Counted from the stretch's first letter, positions 9,156-19,667 are shown. The stretch: DNA of 64,000 nucleotides from Clostridiales bacterium (GCA_029268065.1 JAJUHC010000016.1:1-64000), one strand, 5' to 3'. Translations and numbers: made by a program. The notes: generated by a model from the sequence alone, not told the origin.

Positions 9156-10985
9156 TTATTCGACAGTGACCGATTTCGCGAGGTTTCTCGGCTTATCGAT
9201 ATCGCAGCCGCGCAGCAGCGCGACGTAATAAGCGAAGAGCTGAAGCGGAATAACGGCGAGAGATGGCAGAAACATGTCGCAGATATCAGGAACGACTATC
9301 ACATTGTCTGAAACCTGCTTAATCAGAGCCTTGTCGGTTTCGGTAGTTATTGAAAGCACCTTCGCCTCCCTCGACTTGACCTCAACCATGTTGCTGATGG
9401 TTTTTTCAATCAGATTATGGTAGGTTGCGACTGCGATGACAAGAGTGCCGTCCTCAACAAGCGATATGGTGCCGTGCTTGAGCTCCCCGGCGGCATACGC
9501 GTCGGAATGTATGTACGAGATTTCCTTGAGCTTCAGCGAGCCCTCAAGCGAAAGCGCGTAGTCAATATTCCTTCCGATAAAGAAGATGTCCTCATTATTG
9601 AAATAAAGCGAAGCGAGGTACTGGATGTGCTCTTTTTCGCTTAATATCCTCTCAATCTTTTCCGGAATCGTCAACAGCTCCGAAACGAGCTTCCTGTGCT
9701 CGCCATCGTCTATCGTATTGCAGCAGTCCGCAAGATAGATGCCGAGAAGATAGGTAACCGCAAGCTGAGTGCTGTAAGCCTTTGTGGTGGCAACGGCAAT
9801 CTCGGGACCCGCCCAGGTGTATAAGACGTCGTCCGACTCCTTTGCTATCGTGCTTCCCACGACATTCACAATGGACAGAACATAGGCGCCGAGGCGCTTT
9901 GCCTCTCGCAGAGCGGCTATCGTGTCCGCGGTAGTACCGGACTGGCTTATGCAGAGCACCATTGTGCTGTCGTCCAATATCGGGGAGGCGTAACGGAATT
10001 CTGACGCGAGCGCAATCTCGACAGGCTTGCGGACCAGCTTTTCAAGGTTGTATTTAGCCACCATTCCGACGTGGTAAGAGGAGCCGCAGGCCACTATGTA
10101 TATTTTGGATATCCTTTTTGCGAGAGCTTCGGTAAGCTTAATATTTTCAAGACATACCCTTCCCTCTTTAATTCTGGGCATGACAGTCTTTTTTACGACG
10201 TCTGCCTGCTCCATTATCTCCTTGTACATGAAGTGAGCGTAGCCGCCCTTTTCGGCCGCGGATACATCCCAATCCACATGGGAAACCGGCTTTGACTTTT
10301 CAGCGAGAAAGCTGTCAAATATCCTGACACCCTTTGATGTTACGACGGCGTACTCGCCGTCGTCCATGTAAATCACGTCGCGCGTGTATTTGAGCACCGC
10401 CGTGACGTCCGAGGCGATGAAGTTGCCCGTTTCGCTCATCGCCACAATAAGCGGGCTGTCCTTGCGTACCGCTATTATGGTGTCCGGGCAGTCCGAGGAC
10501 ATAATTCCAAGAGCATATGAGCCCGTAAGCCTGTCGATGGCCTTATGCACCGCCTCAAGAAGATTGCCGGAGTAAAAGTAATCTATGAGCTGAGCCACGA
10601 CTTCAGTGTCCGTTTCCGAGTGAAAAACCACGCCCTTTGAAATCAGCATTTCCTTGAGCTTGAGATAGTTTTCTATGATTCCGTTATGGACAATGGCTAT
10701 CCTGCCGGAGCTGCTGGTATGGGGGTGGGAGTTTATGTCCGAGGGCTTGCCGTGAGTTGCCCAGCGGGTATGACCTATGCCGGTCGTGCCCGGGACAGCG
10801 CTTCCGCCGCCGATAAGGTCGGACAGCACCTGGAGCCGCCCCTCGGCCTTCACGACGTTCAGTCTGCCGCCGCTGTGTATTGATACGCCCGCAGAATCGT
10901 ATCCCCTGTATTCAAGCCTTTTAAGCCCCTCGAGCAGTATCGGGGCGGCCTGTTTGGAGCCGCTGTAACCAACTATGCCGCACAT
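9156..10985 (-). CDS. glmS: Glutamine--fructose-6-phosphate aminotransferase (isomerizing)
   Basis: MCGIVGYSG N-terminus, two SIS domains, C-terminal KPRNLAKSVTVE. Confidence 0.98.
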   Translation of the reverse strand: MCGIVGYSGSKQAAPILLEGLKRLEYRGYDSAGVSIHSGGRLNVVKAEGRLQVLSDLIGGGSAVPGTTGIGHTRWATHGKPSDINSHPHTSSSGRIAIVHNGIIENYLKLKEMLISKGVVFHSETDTEVVAQLIDYFYSGNLLEAVHKAIDRLTGSYALGIMSSDCPDTIIAVRKDSPLIVAMSETGNFIASDVTAVLKYTRDVIYMDDGEYAVVTSKGVRIFDSFLAEKSKPVSHVDWDVSAAEKGGYAHFMYKEIMEQADVVKKTVMPRIKEGRVCLENIKLTEALAKRISKIYIVACGSSYHVGMVAKYNLEKLVRKPVEIALASEFRYASPILDDSTMVLCISQSGTTADTIAALREAKRLGAYVLSIVNVVGSTIAKESDDVLYTWAGPEIAVATTKAYSTQLAVTYLLGIYLADCCNTIDDGEHRKLVSELLTIPEKIERILSEKEHIQYLASLYFNNEDIFFIGRNIDYALSLEGSLKLKEISYIHSDAYAAGELKHGTISLVEDGTLVIAVATYHNLIEKTISNMVEVKSREAKVLSITTETDKALIKQVSDNVIVVPDICDMFLPSLAVIPLQLFAYYVALLRGCDIDKPRNLAKSVTVE

Positions 10986-11016
10986 TTTGAGTACCTTACC
11001 TTTCCAAAGCCTTTTG

Positions 11017-12231
11017 TCAAAGGTTTCTTACTATTCTTTCAACGGCCTCGCTTGCCGATTCCGTGTCTCCAAACGCGGTCAGTCTTATATACCCCTCCCC
11101 GCTGGGGCCAAAGCCCGCGCCCGGGGTGGTGACCACGTTTGCCTTTTCAAGCAGCCTGTCGAAGAAATCCCATGAGCCGATGCCGCCGGGCGTTTTTACC
11201 CAAATATAAGGCGCGTTCACGCCGCCGAACACCTCAAGCCCGACCTTTGTAAGCCCCTCGCGTATTATCCTTGCGTTGTTCATATAGTAATCGATGACCG
11301 CGCGGGTTTCCTTTTTGCCCTGCTCCGTATATATCGCGGCAGCGGCCCTCTGAATAACGTACGGGGTGCCGTTAAACTTGGTGCTCTGACGCCTTCCCCA
11401 AAGCCAATTGAGGGAAACGCCGCCGCGCGTCAAGGCTTTGGGAACTACGGTGTAGGAGCAGCGGGTACCCGTAAAGCCTGCGGTTTTCGAGTAGCTTCTA
11501 AACTCGATGGCGCAGTTCTCGGCGCCCTCTATCTCATAAATGGTGTGAGGGATGGCGGGGTCGGAAATGTATGCCTCGTAGGCCGAGTCAAACAGGATAA
11601 CAGACCCGTTTTTGTTCGCGTAATCCACCCATTCCTTAAGCTGCTCCTTAGTCGCCACCGCTCCCGTCGGATTATTCGGGAAGCAGAGATATATAATATC
11701 CGGCGTCTTGTCCGGGATGGCGGGAGTGAAGCTGTTTTCCTCCGTACAGGGCATATAGACAAGATTTGACCATCGGCCGTCGGAACCGAAGTCACCGGCC
11801 CTTCCGGCCATGGCGTTGGTGTCGACGTATACCGGATAAACGGGATCGCAGACGGCGACAATATTATTTATATCGAAAATATCGCTGATATTGGCGCAGT
11901 CGCTCTTCGCGCCGTCGCTGATGAAAACCTCGTCACTTCCAATTTTTACTCCTCTTGCCTCGTAATCGCTTTTAACTATCGCATTTATGAGGAAATCGTA
12001 TCCGAAATCGGGACCGTAGCCCTTGAAGGTCGACTTCTGCCCCATTTCGTCTACGGCTTCATGAAGGGCTCTAATAACAGAAGGAACCAGGGGCTGGGTA
12101 ACATCCCCGATTCCGAGTTTGATCAGCTTTTTATCAGGATGCGCCGCGGCATATGCCGAGGCCCTGCGGGCCGTCTCCGTAAAAAGATAGCTGCCAGGCA
12201 GCTTCTGAAAATTACCGTTTATTTTTGCCAT
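11017..12231 (-). CDS. dapL: LL-diaminopimelate aminotransferase
   Basis: [53 protein letters not shown]. Confidence 0.95.
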   Translation of the reverse strand: MAKINGNFQKLPGSYLFTETARRASAYAAAHPDKKLIKLGIGDVTQPLVPSVIRALHEAVDEMGQKSTFKGYGPDFGYDFLINAIVKSDYEARGVKIGSDEVFISDGAKSDCANISDIFDINNIVAVCDPVYPVYVDTNAMAGRAGDFGSDGRWSNLVYMPCTEENSFTPAIPDKTPDIIYLCFPNNPTGAVATKEQLKEWVDYANKNGSVILFDSAYEAYISDPAIPHTIYEIEGAENCAIEFRSYSKTAGFTGTRCSYTVVPKALTRGGVSLNWLWGRRQSTKFNGTPYVIQRAAAAIYTEQGKKETRAVIDYYMNNARIIREGLTKVGLEVFGGVNAPYIWVKTPGGIGSWDFFDRLLEKANVVTTPGAGFGPSGEGYIRLTAFGDTESASEAVERIVRNL

Positions 12232-12260
12232 TGTTTAAACTCCCTTGCTTATGTTGTACT

Positions 12261-13091
12261 TTATATAACGCCGTTAAAGACGATTTCCGCCCCTCCGGTC
12301 ATGTATATTTCCCCCGAATACTCATCCCGCTCGACGAAAAGCTCGCCGCCTGACAGGATGATTTTTGCGCTCCCGCCGCATTTTCCGTTGACATAGGCGG
12401 CAGCCAGTACGGCTGAAGCGCCCGAGCCGCAGGCGAGCGTCTCTCCCGAGCCGCGTTCCCACACCCTTACCTTGAATACTCCTTCCGCGACGGCCTCGGC
12501 AAATTCCACGTTTACGCGTTCCGGAAAGAGGCTGTGGTTTTCGATGGCCGGCCCGTAGAGTTCAAGATCGAGCCTGTCAAGCGCTTCCGCGAAAATTACG
12601 CAGTGCGGGTTTCCCATCGAAAGCGCCGTGATGCTGAATATTCTGCCCGCCGCCGCTATCGGCTTATTGATAAAGTCCTCATCCGGGACGTTCATAGGCA
12701 GAGAAGCAGGCTTAAATGACGGGGCCCCCATGTTGACCCTCACGCTCTTCACGGCGCCGTCTTCGATGTTGAGCCGAAGCTTTTTTACCCCCGCGAGAGT
12801 CTCCACAAGGAGCTCGTTTTCCCTGCAGATGCCGTGCTCGTAAGCAAATTTGCCCGCGCAGCGCAGCCCGTTTCCGCAGACCTGCGCCTCCGTACCATCA
12901 GCATTATATATTTTCATCCTTAGATTTGCAACTTCCGACGGCAAAATAAGTATTATTCCATCGGAACCGATGCCGAAATGTCGGTCTGACAGTTTTTTGG
13001 ACAGCTCCGACGGGTTTTGAGGGGGCGCTTCCTCGAAGCAGTTTATATATATGTAATCGTTTCCCGCGCCCTGCATTTTTGTGAATTTCAT
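12261..13091 (-). CDS. dapF: Diaminopimelate epimerase
   Basis: KMQGAGNDYIYI, CGNGLRCAGKF, ERGSGETLACGSGASAV. Confidence 0.97.
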   Translation of the reverse strand: MKFTKMQGAGNDYIYINCFEEAPPQNPSELSKKLSDRHFGIGSDGIILILPSEVANLRMKIYNADGTEAQVCGNGLRCAGKFAYEHGICRENELLVETLAGVKKLRLNIEDGAVKSVRVNMGAPSFKPASLPMNVPDEDFINKPIAAAGRIFSITALSMGNPHCVIFAEALDRLDLELYGPAIENHSLFPERVNVEFAEAVAEGVFKVRVWERGSGETLACGSGASAVLAAAYVNGKCGGSAKIILSGGELFVERDEYSGEIYMTGGAEIVFNGVI

Positions 13092-13214
13092 AGCGATAAC
13101 CTTCCTGCGTCAGCCCTTCCATTATTTCCGCCCTCTTCCCCGCCCCCGAAAATCGTACATTCCATGGGAATATTCGCCCACAAATATACAAAAAATATCG
13201 GCGGAGGCGATAAT

Positions 13215-13892
13215 TTGGCAATAGTGTTTATCAGAACCATGATCATCTATATAGCTCTGATACTTTCTATGCGCCTGATGGGAAAAAGGCAACTGGGAGA
13301 GCTTGAACTTTCGGAAGTGGTTATCACTGTACTGATTGCCGACCTCGCTTCTCATCCTCTTCAGGACATAGGCATTCCGCTTTTGAACGGGCTTATACCC
13401 ATAGCCGTGCTTATGTGCTGCGAGGTGCTTGTTGCGGGCGGCGTGATGAAAAGCATAAGATTCCGCGCGCTGGTATGCGGCAGACCCAATATAATAATCA
13501 GGAACGGAAGAATAGACCAAAGAGAAATGCTTCGCTGCCGCCTGTGCATTGACGAGCTTACGGAGGATCTGCGGAAAAAGGGGTATGCGGACATCAGCAA
13601 AGTCAAGTACGCCGTGCTGGAAACAGACGGAACCCTCAGCGTGCTTCCCTATGCCTCGGAGGAACCCCCGAGCGCGGCCGCAATGAAGGTTCAGGTGGAG
13701 GATTTTTCCCTGCCACGCTGCGTAATCAGCGACGGAAAGGTCATAGAAAGGATGCTGAAGGAGAGCGGAAAGGATCAGAAATGGCTTGAAAAGCAGCTCA
13801 AAAAGCGGAATATAAGAGACCCGAAGGAGGTCTACTACATGACTGTGGATGATTTTGACAGGATATACTTTTTGGTTAAAGAGGAAAAATGA
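13215..13892 (+). CDS. DUF421 domain-containing (YetF-like) membrane protein
   Basis: MRLMGKRQLGELELSEVVITVLIADLA; TTG start at 13215 preceded by GGAGGC. Confidence 0.85.
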   Translation: MAIVFIRTMIIYIALILSMRLMGKRQLGELELSEVVITVLIADLASHPLQDIGIPLLNGLIPIAVLMCCEVLVAGGVMKSIRFRALVCGRPNIIIRNGRIDQREMLRCRLCIDELTEDLRKKGYADISKVKYAVLETDGTLSVLPYASEEPPSAAAMKVQVEDFSLPRCVISDGKVIERMLKESGKDQKWLEKQLKKRNIRDPKEVYYMTVDDFDRIYFLVKEEK

Positions 13893-14269
13893 AAAAGGAA
13901 ATCATATTCGGCTTGATTTTGATCTGCATATTTGCGGCAACGTTCGTCAATATTTCCATTCTTGAAAAAATAACGCAGGAGCTTACGGAGCTGGTTGACG
14001 AGTCGCTCAGGAGCGTTGAAAGCGGAGACTGGGAAAACGCCGAAAAAAAGGCGGAGGAAGCGGAAAAGCTCTGGGAAAAGGCGGATCCCTATACGCATAT
14101 TTTCGTGAGGCACTCGGAGATAGACTCCACGACCGACGCACTTTACGACTTCGCAAAGGCGCTTTACAGCCGCGAGGCGGGAGAAGCAAGGGGCGCTCAC
14201 AAGGCGCTTTCAGCGCATATTTCAAGCATTGTGGGCATGGAGAAGGTCACTCTGGGAAGCATATTCTAA
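13889..14269 (+). CDS. DUF4363 family protein
   Basis: Single N-terminal TM then Glu/Ala-rich helical region; start overlaps the DUF421 gene stop. Confidence 0.7.
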   Translation: MKKEIIFGLILICIFAATFVNISILEKITQELTELVDESLRSVESGDWENAEKKAEEAEKLWEKADPYTHIFVRHSEIDSTTDALYDFAKALYSREAGEARGAHKALSAHISSIVGMEKVTLGSIF

Positions 14270-14724
14270 GAGCGGTCGTTCAGGAGCTTGTTAAGTTCGG
14301 CCAAAAAGGTGTTTATGTCCTTGAACTGCCTGTAAACGGAAGCAAAACGGACGTATGCGACCTCGTCGACCTTTTTCAGCCTGTCCATTACGAGCTCGCC
14401 GATTTCCTGACTGCTCACTTCCCGCTCAAGCGAATTCTGAAGCTCCTGCTCGATGTCGTTCGCGATATCGTCGAGAACGGAAATCGAGACCTGCCGCTTG
14501 TCGCAGGCGCGGATCATGCTGTTCAAAAGCTTGACTCTGTCGAAGATCTGGCGGCTTCCGTCCTTCTTGATGACGACGAGAGGCAGCCTCTCCATGATTT
14601 CATAGGTGGTGAATCTCTTCTGGCAGGAAAGGCACTCCCTGCGTCGTCTTATCGTTGTTCCTTCTTCCGCTGGTCTCGAGTCCACAACCTTGCTTTCGCT
14701 GTAATTGCAATAGGGGCATTTCAT
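14266..14724 (-). CDS. nrdR: Transcriptional repressor NrdR
   Basis: [42 protein letters not shown] plus ATP-cone. Confidence 0.98.
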   Translation of the reverse strand: MKCPYCNYSESKVVDSRPAEEGTTIRRRRECLSCQKRFTTYEIMERLPLVVIKKDGSRQIFDRVKLLNSMIRACDKRQVSISVLDDIANDIEQELQNSLEREVSSQEIGELVMDRLKKVDEVAYVRFASVYRQFKDINTFLAELNKLLNDRS

Positions 14725-14842
14725 ATTATACCTCCGAGGTTACAGAATGTGTTTTTTATCATCATACCATGATTTTTTCAATTCATGGTCAGTATGTCAA
14801 AAAACCTAAGATTAAAAATAAGGTAACAGTTTCGACACGCTC

Positions 14843-14863
14843 AATATCCGCTTTGCGGATATT
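14843..14863. repeat. Short perfect hairpin upstream of nrdR
   Basis: AATATCCGC-ttt-GCGGATATT. Confidence 0.5.
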
Positions 14864-14873
14864 ATAACATGTT

Positions 14874-14887
14874 TACAATATATTGTA
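14874..14887. promoter_or_regulatory. Candidate NrdR-box-like palindrome
   Basis: TACAATATATTGTA; core CAATATATTG fits the CWATATATWG core of the NrdR box. Confidence 0.4.
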
Positions 14888-14891
14888 TATA

Positions 14892-14925
14892 AAAAATACA
14901 GCCTCCTCAATGAAGCTGTATTTTT
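14892..14925 (-). terminator. Terminator downstream of the DUF6514-like gene
   Basis: AAAAATACAGC…GCTGTATTTTT. Confidence 0.75.
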
Positions 14926-14928
14926 ATT

Positions 14929-15213
14929 CTAAATTGAAGTTCCAAGCATATCCTCGATAACGTCTCTCAGACCTACCGGGGTAACGGTTCCGTTAGACAG
15001 AATCCTGAGAATCACTTCAATTTTTTCCGCGTCGAAGGTTATGCCTCTGATTTTGTCCTCTTCGCCATTTTCAAGCCTGATCCCAACACCATAATTTTCC
15101 AAAACCGCCTCGTTATTGCCGAGAATATCATCGACTGTTATGTAGTACACGACCTCGTAATTGTTTTCCGCCCCAGGGCTTATTTTTTTTCTGCAATACT
15201 CAATTTCCCGCAT
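14929..15213 (-). CDS. DUF6514-like small protein
   Basis: YGVGIRLENGEEDKIRGITFDAEKIEVILRILSNGTVTPVGLRDVIEDML. Confidence 0.55.
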   Translation of the reverse strand: MREIEYCRKKISPGAENNYEVVYYITVDDILGNNEAVLENYGVGIRLENGEEDKIRGITFDAEKIEVILRILSNGTVTPVGLRDVIEDMLGTSI

Positions 15214-15316
15214 ACCATTCAGCTCCTTTCCCCAATACTTGTGTATAGATTATTCCATAAAATTTGTAAAATTTCCATAAAAACAATTCGCAATTATCGA
15301 CATAATATGACCAATT

Positions 15317-15330
15317 TACAATATATGGTA
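15317..15330. promoter_or_regulatory. Second, imperfect copy of the nrdR-region palindrome
   Basis: TACAATATATGGTA, one mismatch to TACAATATATTGTA. Confidence 0.3.
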
Positions 15331-15447
15331 GGAGGTGAAAATTTTTTCTCTTGTAAACCACAATATTATCTGTAAAATAAAAATAGAGCTTAACGCTCCG
15401 TGAATAAAAAGTGAATATTTGAATAGTAGTTTTGTTTTCCCGCTAAA

Positions 15448-15729
15448 ATGTCTGTAAGTTTGGAGTCGCGTCCTATGTTAAAAAAACTTATCAAGCGTAT
15501 GGCGGAGATGTGTGACGAGGCGTATTTTGTGATAAGGTCATCGGTTATTCTGACCGTGGTTTTGCTTTTCTGCTGCCTTCTTCTTATGCTTGCCGCCGGC
15601 AGATTTTCTCCGGATACATACAGGCTCTACCGTCTTGCCGAGGAGCTTTTCCGCATCCCGCAGGCTGTGCTTTTTGTCGCCGCCATAGGCTCGGTCATCC
15701 TGGAGGAGCACATCACAAAAGATTCTTGA
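15448..15729 (+). CDS. Small membrane protein of unknown function
   Basis: 93 aa with two hydrophobic segments; occupies the gap convergent with rnmV. Confidence 0.5.
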   Translation: MSVSLESRPMLKKLIKRMAEMCDEAYFVIRSSVILTVVLLFCCLLLMLAAGRFSPDTYRLYRLAEELFRIPQAVLFVAAIGSVILEEHITKDS

Positions 15730-16291
15730 TCTCGTCAAGCGTATAAAGCGCGTTCAATACGTCAAGGAGGGCGTTTGAGCTCAATCTGGACGGAAGCCCC
15801 AGCCTTCGGGCTAGGGCCGCTCTGCGTTCCGCGGAACCGTCCGCACCCAAAAGGCCCAGAGAGAAGAGGTCGGTTTTTGAGATGGTATCGGACCTTTGGC
15901 TCCGGGGACTGTCCCCAAAGGTCGCGCCGGCTCTTTTCAGGGCATCGAGCAGGACTTCAGGGGCCATGCCCTCCACCCCCAGCTTGCCCTCCTTTGAAAC
16001 GGCGTTTTTACGCCGTTCTTTTCCTTTTATGTCGGGAATATAGGCGTGCTTGATATTTTCGGAGGCTATCGCCCCTTTAAGGTAGTTGCGTATCATAAAG
16101 CCTGCCCCGTCGCCGTCGGTGAGAATTATTACTCCCCTTTTTTCGGCAAGCCTTCTTATAAGCCCAAGCCTTTCCCTGTCGGAGAATATTCCAAAGCCGG
16201 ACGTTTCAAGAATGGTGGCATCGACTATCTGGGACAGCGCGTTTTTGTCGTATCTTCCTTCGACAACAATGACTTCATTGACCTTAAGCAT
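15713..16291 (-). CDS. rnmV: Toprim-domain ribonuclease M5-like protein
   Basis: VNEVIVVEGRYDK, ILTDGDGAGFMIRNYLK, AYIPD, C-terminal KTDLFSLGLLG. Confidence 0.85.
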   Translation of the reverse strand: MLKVNEVIVVEGRYDKNALSQIVDATILETSGFGIFSDRERLGLIRRLAEKRGVIILTDGDGAGFMIRNYLKGAIASENIKHAYIPDIKGKERRKNAVSKEGKLGVEGMAPEVLLDALKRAGATFGDSPRSQRSDTISKTDLFSLGLLGADGSAERRAALARRLGLPSRLSSNALLDVLNALYTLDEIKNLL

Positions 16292-16299
16292 ACAAGCCC

Positions 16300-17340
16300 C
16301 TATCCGACGGCGAGCTTAATGAGCATAAGCTTCAGAAGCTCCTCGTCTTCCGTGTTATCGCGCTTCATGCGGTAATCCGTGTCCGCGCAGAGCATGACCG
16401 CGTTTTCGCACCAGGCGAGAGACAGCCTCCTTGCGTTTTCTGTAAGGATCCTCGCGGAATACTCGTTTTTCACTTCGCAAAGCTGCTGAAGAAATGCCTT
16501 GTCCTTTCCGCGCTCCAGACACAGCTTTGCATAGTATATCTTTCGAAGCTGCTTTGAAATTATGGCGAGCAGCTTTATGGGCGCCTCCCCGAGCTGCAGC
16601 AGATCGCCCATAATGGAGGCGCTCCTGTCAAAGTCCATTTTTGCTATTGCGTCCGTCATATCGAATACCCTTGCGGAGACAACGGGAGTGCCGACGGCGT
16701 CTATATCTGCCCTTGAGATTTTTTGGGTTTTGGAATAAGCCGCGATTTTCTCCGTTTCAGAAACAAGCGAGGTCATGGAGTCCCCGCAGAGAAAGAGCAT
16801 GTAGTGTGCGTCCTCGCGGTCTATATCGTGACCGAGCGCTCGGAAGCGCCTCACAAGCCATACCGTCAGATCGGAGTCGCTTTGAGGCTTGAATTCAACG
16901 GAAGCGCCGACTTTTTTGATCGTCTGATGGATTTTTAAATTCCCCGAGGGCTTGAATTCGGGATCCGAAAAGAAGAAAACGAGGCAGCAGTAGTCCGGAA
17001 TGTCTTTTATAACCGCTTCAAGCCGCTCTCTGGTTTCCTCCCCGGACCTGTAAAAATCGAAATCGCGCACCTCGACAAGCGTATGCTCGGCAAATACCGG
17101 AAGAATGTCGATAGCCGCCGCAAGCGCGTCAATGTCCAGGTTTTTTCCCTCAAAGCGCTTGAAATTAAACTCCTCAAGCCCGCTCGGCAGCAGGAGCTTT
17201 TTTATTTCCTTGTAGTAGTACTCCTTGAGGTAAGCCTCCTCGCCCCATAGGACGTACAAACGCTTAAGGGCGTTGGCTGAAATGGCCCTTTTGAGTTCAG
17301 AGTACTCCGTATTGTATTTGGCTTCATTTTTATATGCCAT
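16300..17340 (-). CDS. holA: DNA polymerase III subunit delta
   Basis: LYVLWGEEAYLKEYY start and HolA-like full length (346 aa), next to comEC as in many Firmicutes. Confidence 0.9.
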   Translation of the reverse strand: MAYKNEAKYNTEYSELKRAISANALKRLYVLWGEEAYLKEYYYKEIKKLLLPSGLEEFNFKRFEGKNLDIDALAAAIDILPVFAEHTLVEVRDFDFYRSGEETRERLEAVIKDIPDYCCLVFFFSDPEFKPSGNLKIHQTIKKVGASVEFKPQSDSDLTVWLVRRFRALGHDIDREDAHYMLFLCGDSMTSLVSETEKIAAYSKTQKISRADIDAVGTPVVSARVFDMTDAIAKMDFDRSASIMGDLLQLGEAPIKLLAIISKQLRKIYYAKLCLERGKDKAFLQQLCEVKNEYSARILTENARRLSLAWCENAVMLCADTDYRMKRDNTEDEELLKLMLIKLAVG

Positions 17341-19628
17341 CAGTTCGACCTCACCGTAACGTTACCCGAAATATCGGTCCTGAATACCGTAATTGACCTT
17401 GACGCAAGGCGCTCCAGTACCTCTCTTGTCGGATGACCGTAGCTGTTGTACCCCACAGATATGAGGGCCGTTTCGGGTTTTACAGCGTCAAGGAAATCCT
17501 CGGAGGTGGAGTATTTGGAGCCGTGGTGTCCGACGACCAGCACTTCAATATCGGGTATGGGATTATTCTTTACGAGCCGTTGCTCCGTGGCGCTGTCGGC
17601 GTCACCGGTAATAAGGGTATCATATTCTCCGGCGGAGCACAAGACGATAAGTCCGTTGTCGTTATCCCCGGAAGCGCCCTTCACGGGGAAAAGTGAAAGC
17701 GAGACATCCTCGGAATAGAGCTTAAAAATATCGTTTATATAGACGATTTCCGTACCGTTTTGATGGGCCGCGGCGATTATCTTGTCCCTGAGGTTTCCGC
17801 TATCCTCACGTCCGACCGGCGAATTCGGCAATGCGAGCAGCCCGACCCTGCTATTTTGCATGAGCTGATTGACGCCGTTTATATGATCCGTATCAAAATG
17901 CGTTATCACAAGCGCGTCGATTACCCTTCTGTTCACGCTGTGAAGGTATTCCGACGTGTAATTGCCCGTGTTTTCCGATTTCCCTCCTCCGCAGTCGACT
18001 ACAAAGGTGTGGGCCCTCGTTGTGACAACAATACTGGCTCCCTGCCCCACGTCCACGGCCGTAACGGTCATTTTTGCCCTGTCCGACATTAAGCCGGAAA
18101 GCAGTATCGAGAGGCAGAGCGCGATTATTATGCTGCATACCGGGATAATAAGACGCGGTTTTCTCTTCCGGATAAGGTAAAGGCGTATCAGAACCGCGTA
18201 TGTAAAGATAAGCCACAGACGCAAAAAAACGCTCAGCATCGAAACGGAAGCGAATTGGAAGCCCGAAAGGCGCTCTACGGCGGAAACTATATATCTTGCG
18301 GGCCATGATACAAGCAATGCCGCCGCCCTCCCCGCGGGCGGAAAAAGGAAACCAAGCAAAACAGAAACAAGCCCTCCGCAGAAGGCGATAGAGACAGGCC
18401 ATAAAACGAGCAGATTGGAAAGCGGGGCTATAAGGGAGACCTTGTTGAAATACATCGCGATGAGCGGCGTTGTGAATACAAGGGCCCCGGCGCTGCTCGA
18501 GAGCGACGCAGAGACAAAACTCCAAAGCCGCGCGACGATTTTGTTTTCGAAGATACCGCCGTTGCCGCCGAGACTGAGCAGCGCTGAGTTGATGTCCGAA
18601 GAAAAAAGCGTGATTCCTGCGATTGATGCGAAGGAAAGCTGGAGTCCCGCGTTTGCCGCGGAATAAGGATTCAGGAGGAGCAGCAGCATGAGCGCGGCTC
18701 CCAGGGAGGTTACGGTATCGTTCTCGCGGTTAAAAAGCGGCGCAAGAAGCAAAAAGACCTGCATTATCCCGGCTCTTACGACAGAGGGAGTGTTTCCTAC
18801 CATAGCCATGAAGAGCAGTATTGTAGGCACGGCAATCAGCGCCCCCGTTCGTCTGCTTCGCATAAAAAGCATAATAAAGCCGACAAGAAACGAGATGTGC
18901 ATTCCCGATACTGCAACGACATGGCTGACCCCCGTCGAGGACATGGCCGAGGTCAGGAAGTGGTCCTTTGCAAGCTGTGATCTGTCCCCGCTGAGGAGCG
19001 CCGTCATGAACGGCGCCGTATCCTTCGGAAATAACTCCGATATTTTTTCTCTTAAGGCCTTTGAAAGGAACTGAGGATAGTACCTTACAGGGAGGCGGGC
19101 GGCCTTCTGAACATCCGGCTCGCCCTTTTTATACGCAATCAGAAATACTCCGTTTGAGGTGTAGTAATCATTTTCCTGGCCGAAGGAAATATTTGAGCGG
19201 CAGAGCTTCGCGTTCACCTTAATCCTGTCGCCGGGGGCAAGATTGCCCTGCTCTGCGTCGGCGTAGAGCAGCGTTTTAAGGGTTAACCGGCTGTTTTTTG
19301 CGCTTAGATAGACATAGAGCGAAACACCCTGCGAGGTCTTCTGAGGATAGTCGGCGACCTCCCCGCTTATTACCGCAGTCTGCCCGTCAAGATACATAAA
19401 TGGATTAAGAAAGAGGCTGGTATAAAGCAGGTTCCAGATAAGGCCCCCGGCCAAACCGAACGCGGCAAGCATAGCCCTCAGCCTTGCGTCCCCCTTCAAA
19501 AGGAGAGAGAGCACGCCAAGGACCAAAAAAAGAGCCGCAGCCGGCATCTGCCAGTTCGAATAAAGCACATATCTCGTCAAAAACACAGCCGCTGAAAAGG
19601 AAAAAGCAAACAAAGCGAACTTTCTCAA
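17340..19628 (-). CDS. comEC: DNA internalization-related competence protein ComEC/Rec2
   Basis: ComEC/Rec2 membrane core (GVSHVVAVSGMHISFLVGF) plus C-terminal metallo-beta-lactamase domain (VITHFDTDHINGV, VVGHHGSKYSTS). Confidence 0.96.
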   Translation of the reverse strand: MRKFALFAFSFSAAVFLTRYVLYSNWQMPAAALFLVLGVLSLLLKGDARLRAMLAAFGLAGGLIWNLLYTSLFLNPFMYLDGQTAVISGEVADYPQKTSQGVSLYVYLSAKNSRLTLKTLLYADAEQGNLAPGDRIKVNAKLCRSNISFGQENDYYTSNGVFLIAYKKGEPDVQKAARLPVRYYPQFLSKALREKISELFPKDTAPFMTALLSGDRSQLAKDHFLTSAMSSTGVSHVVAVSGMHISFLVGFIMLFMRSRRTGALIAVPTILLFMAMVGNTPSVVRAGIMQVFLLLAPLFNRENDTVTSLGAALMLLLLLNPYSAANAGLQLSFASIAGITLFSSDINSALLSLGGNGGIFENKIVARLWSFVSASLSSSAGALVFTTPLIAMYFNKVSLIAPLSNLLVLWPVSIAFCGGLVSVLLGFLFPPAGRAAALLVSWPARYIVSAVERLSGFQFASVSMLSVFLRLWLIFTYAVLIRLYLIRKRKPRLIIPVCSIIIALCLSILLSGLMSDRAKMTVTAVDVGQGASIVVTTRAHTFVVDCGGGKSENTGNYTSEYLHSVNRRVIDALVITHFDTDHINGVNQLMQNSRVGLLALPNSPVGREDSGNLRDKIIAAAHQNGTEIVYINDIFKLYSEDVSLSLFPVKGASGDNDNGLIVLCSAGEYDTLITGDADSATEQRLVKNNPIPDIEVLVVGHHGSKYSTSEDFLDAVKPETALISVGYNSYGHPTREVLERLASRSITVFRTDISGNVTVRSN

Positions 19629-19648
19629 TGACTCACCTCAAATCAAAA

Positions 19649-19667
19649 GGGCGGCATAAGGCCGCCC
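19649..19667 (-). terminator. Terminator downstream of HIT gene
   Basis: GGGCGGC-ataag-GCCGCCC followed on the minus strand by TTTTG. Confidence 0.75.
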
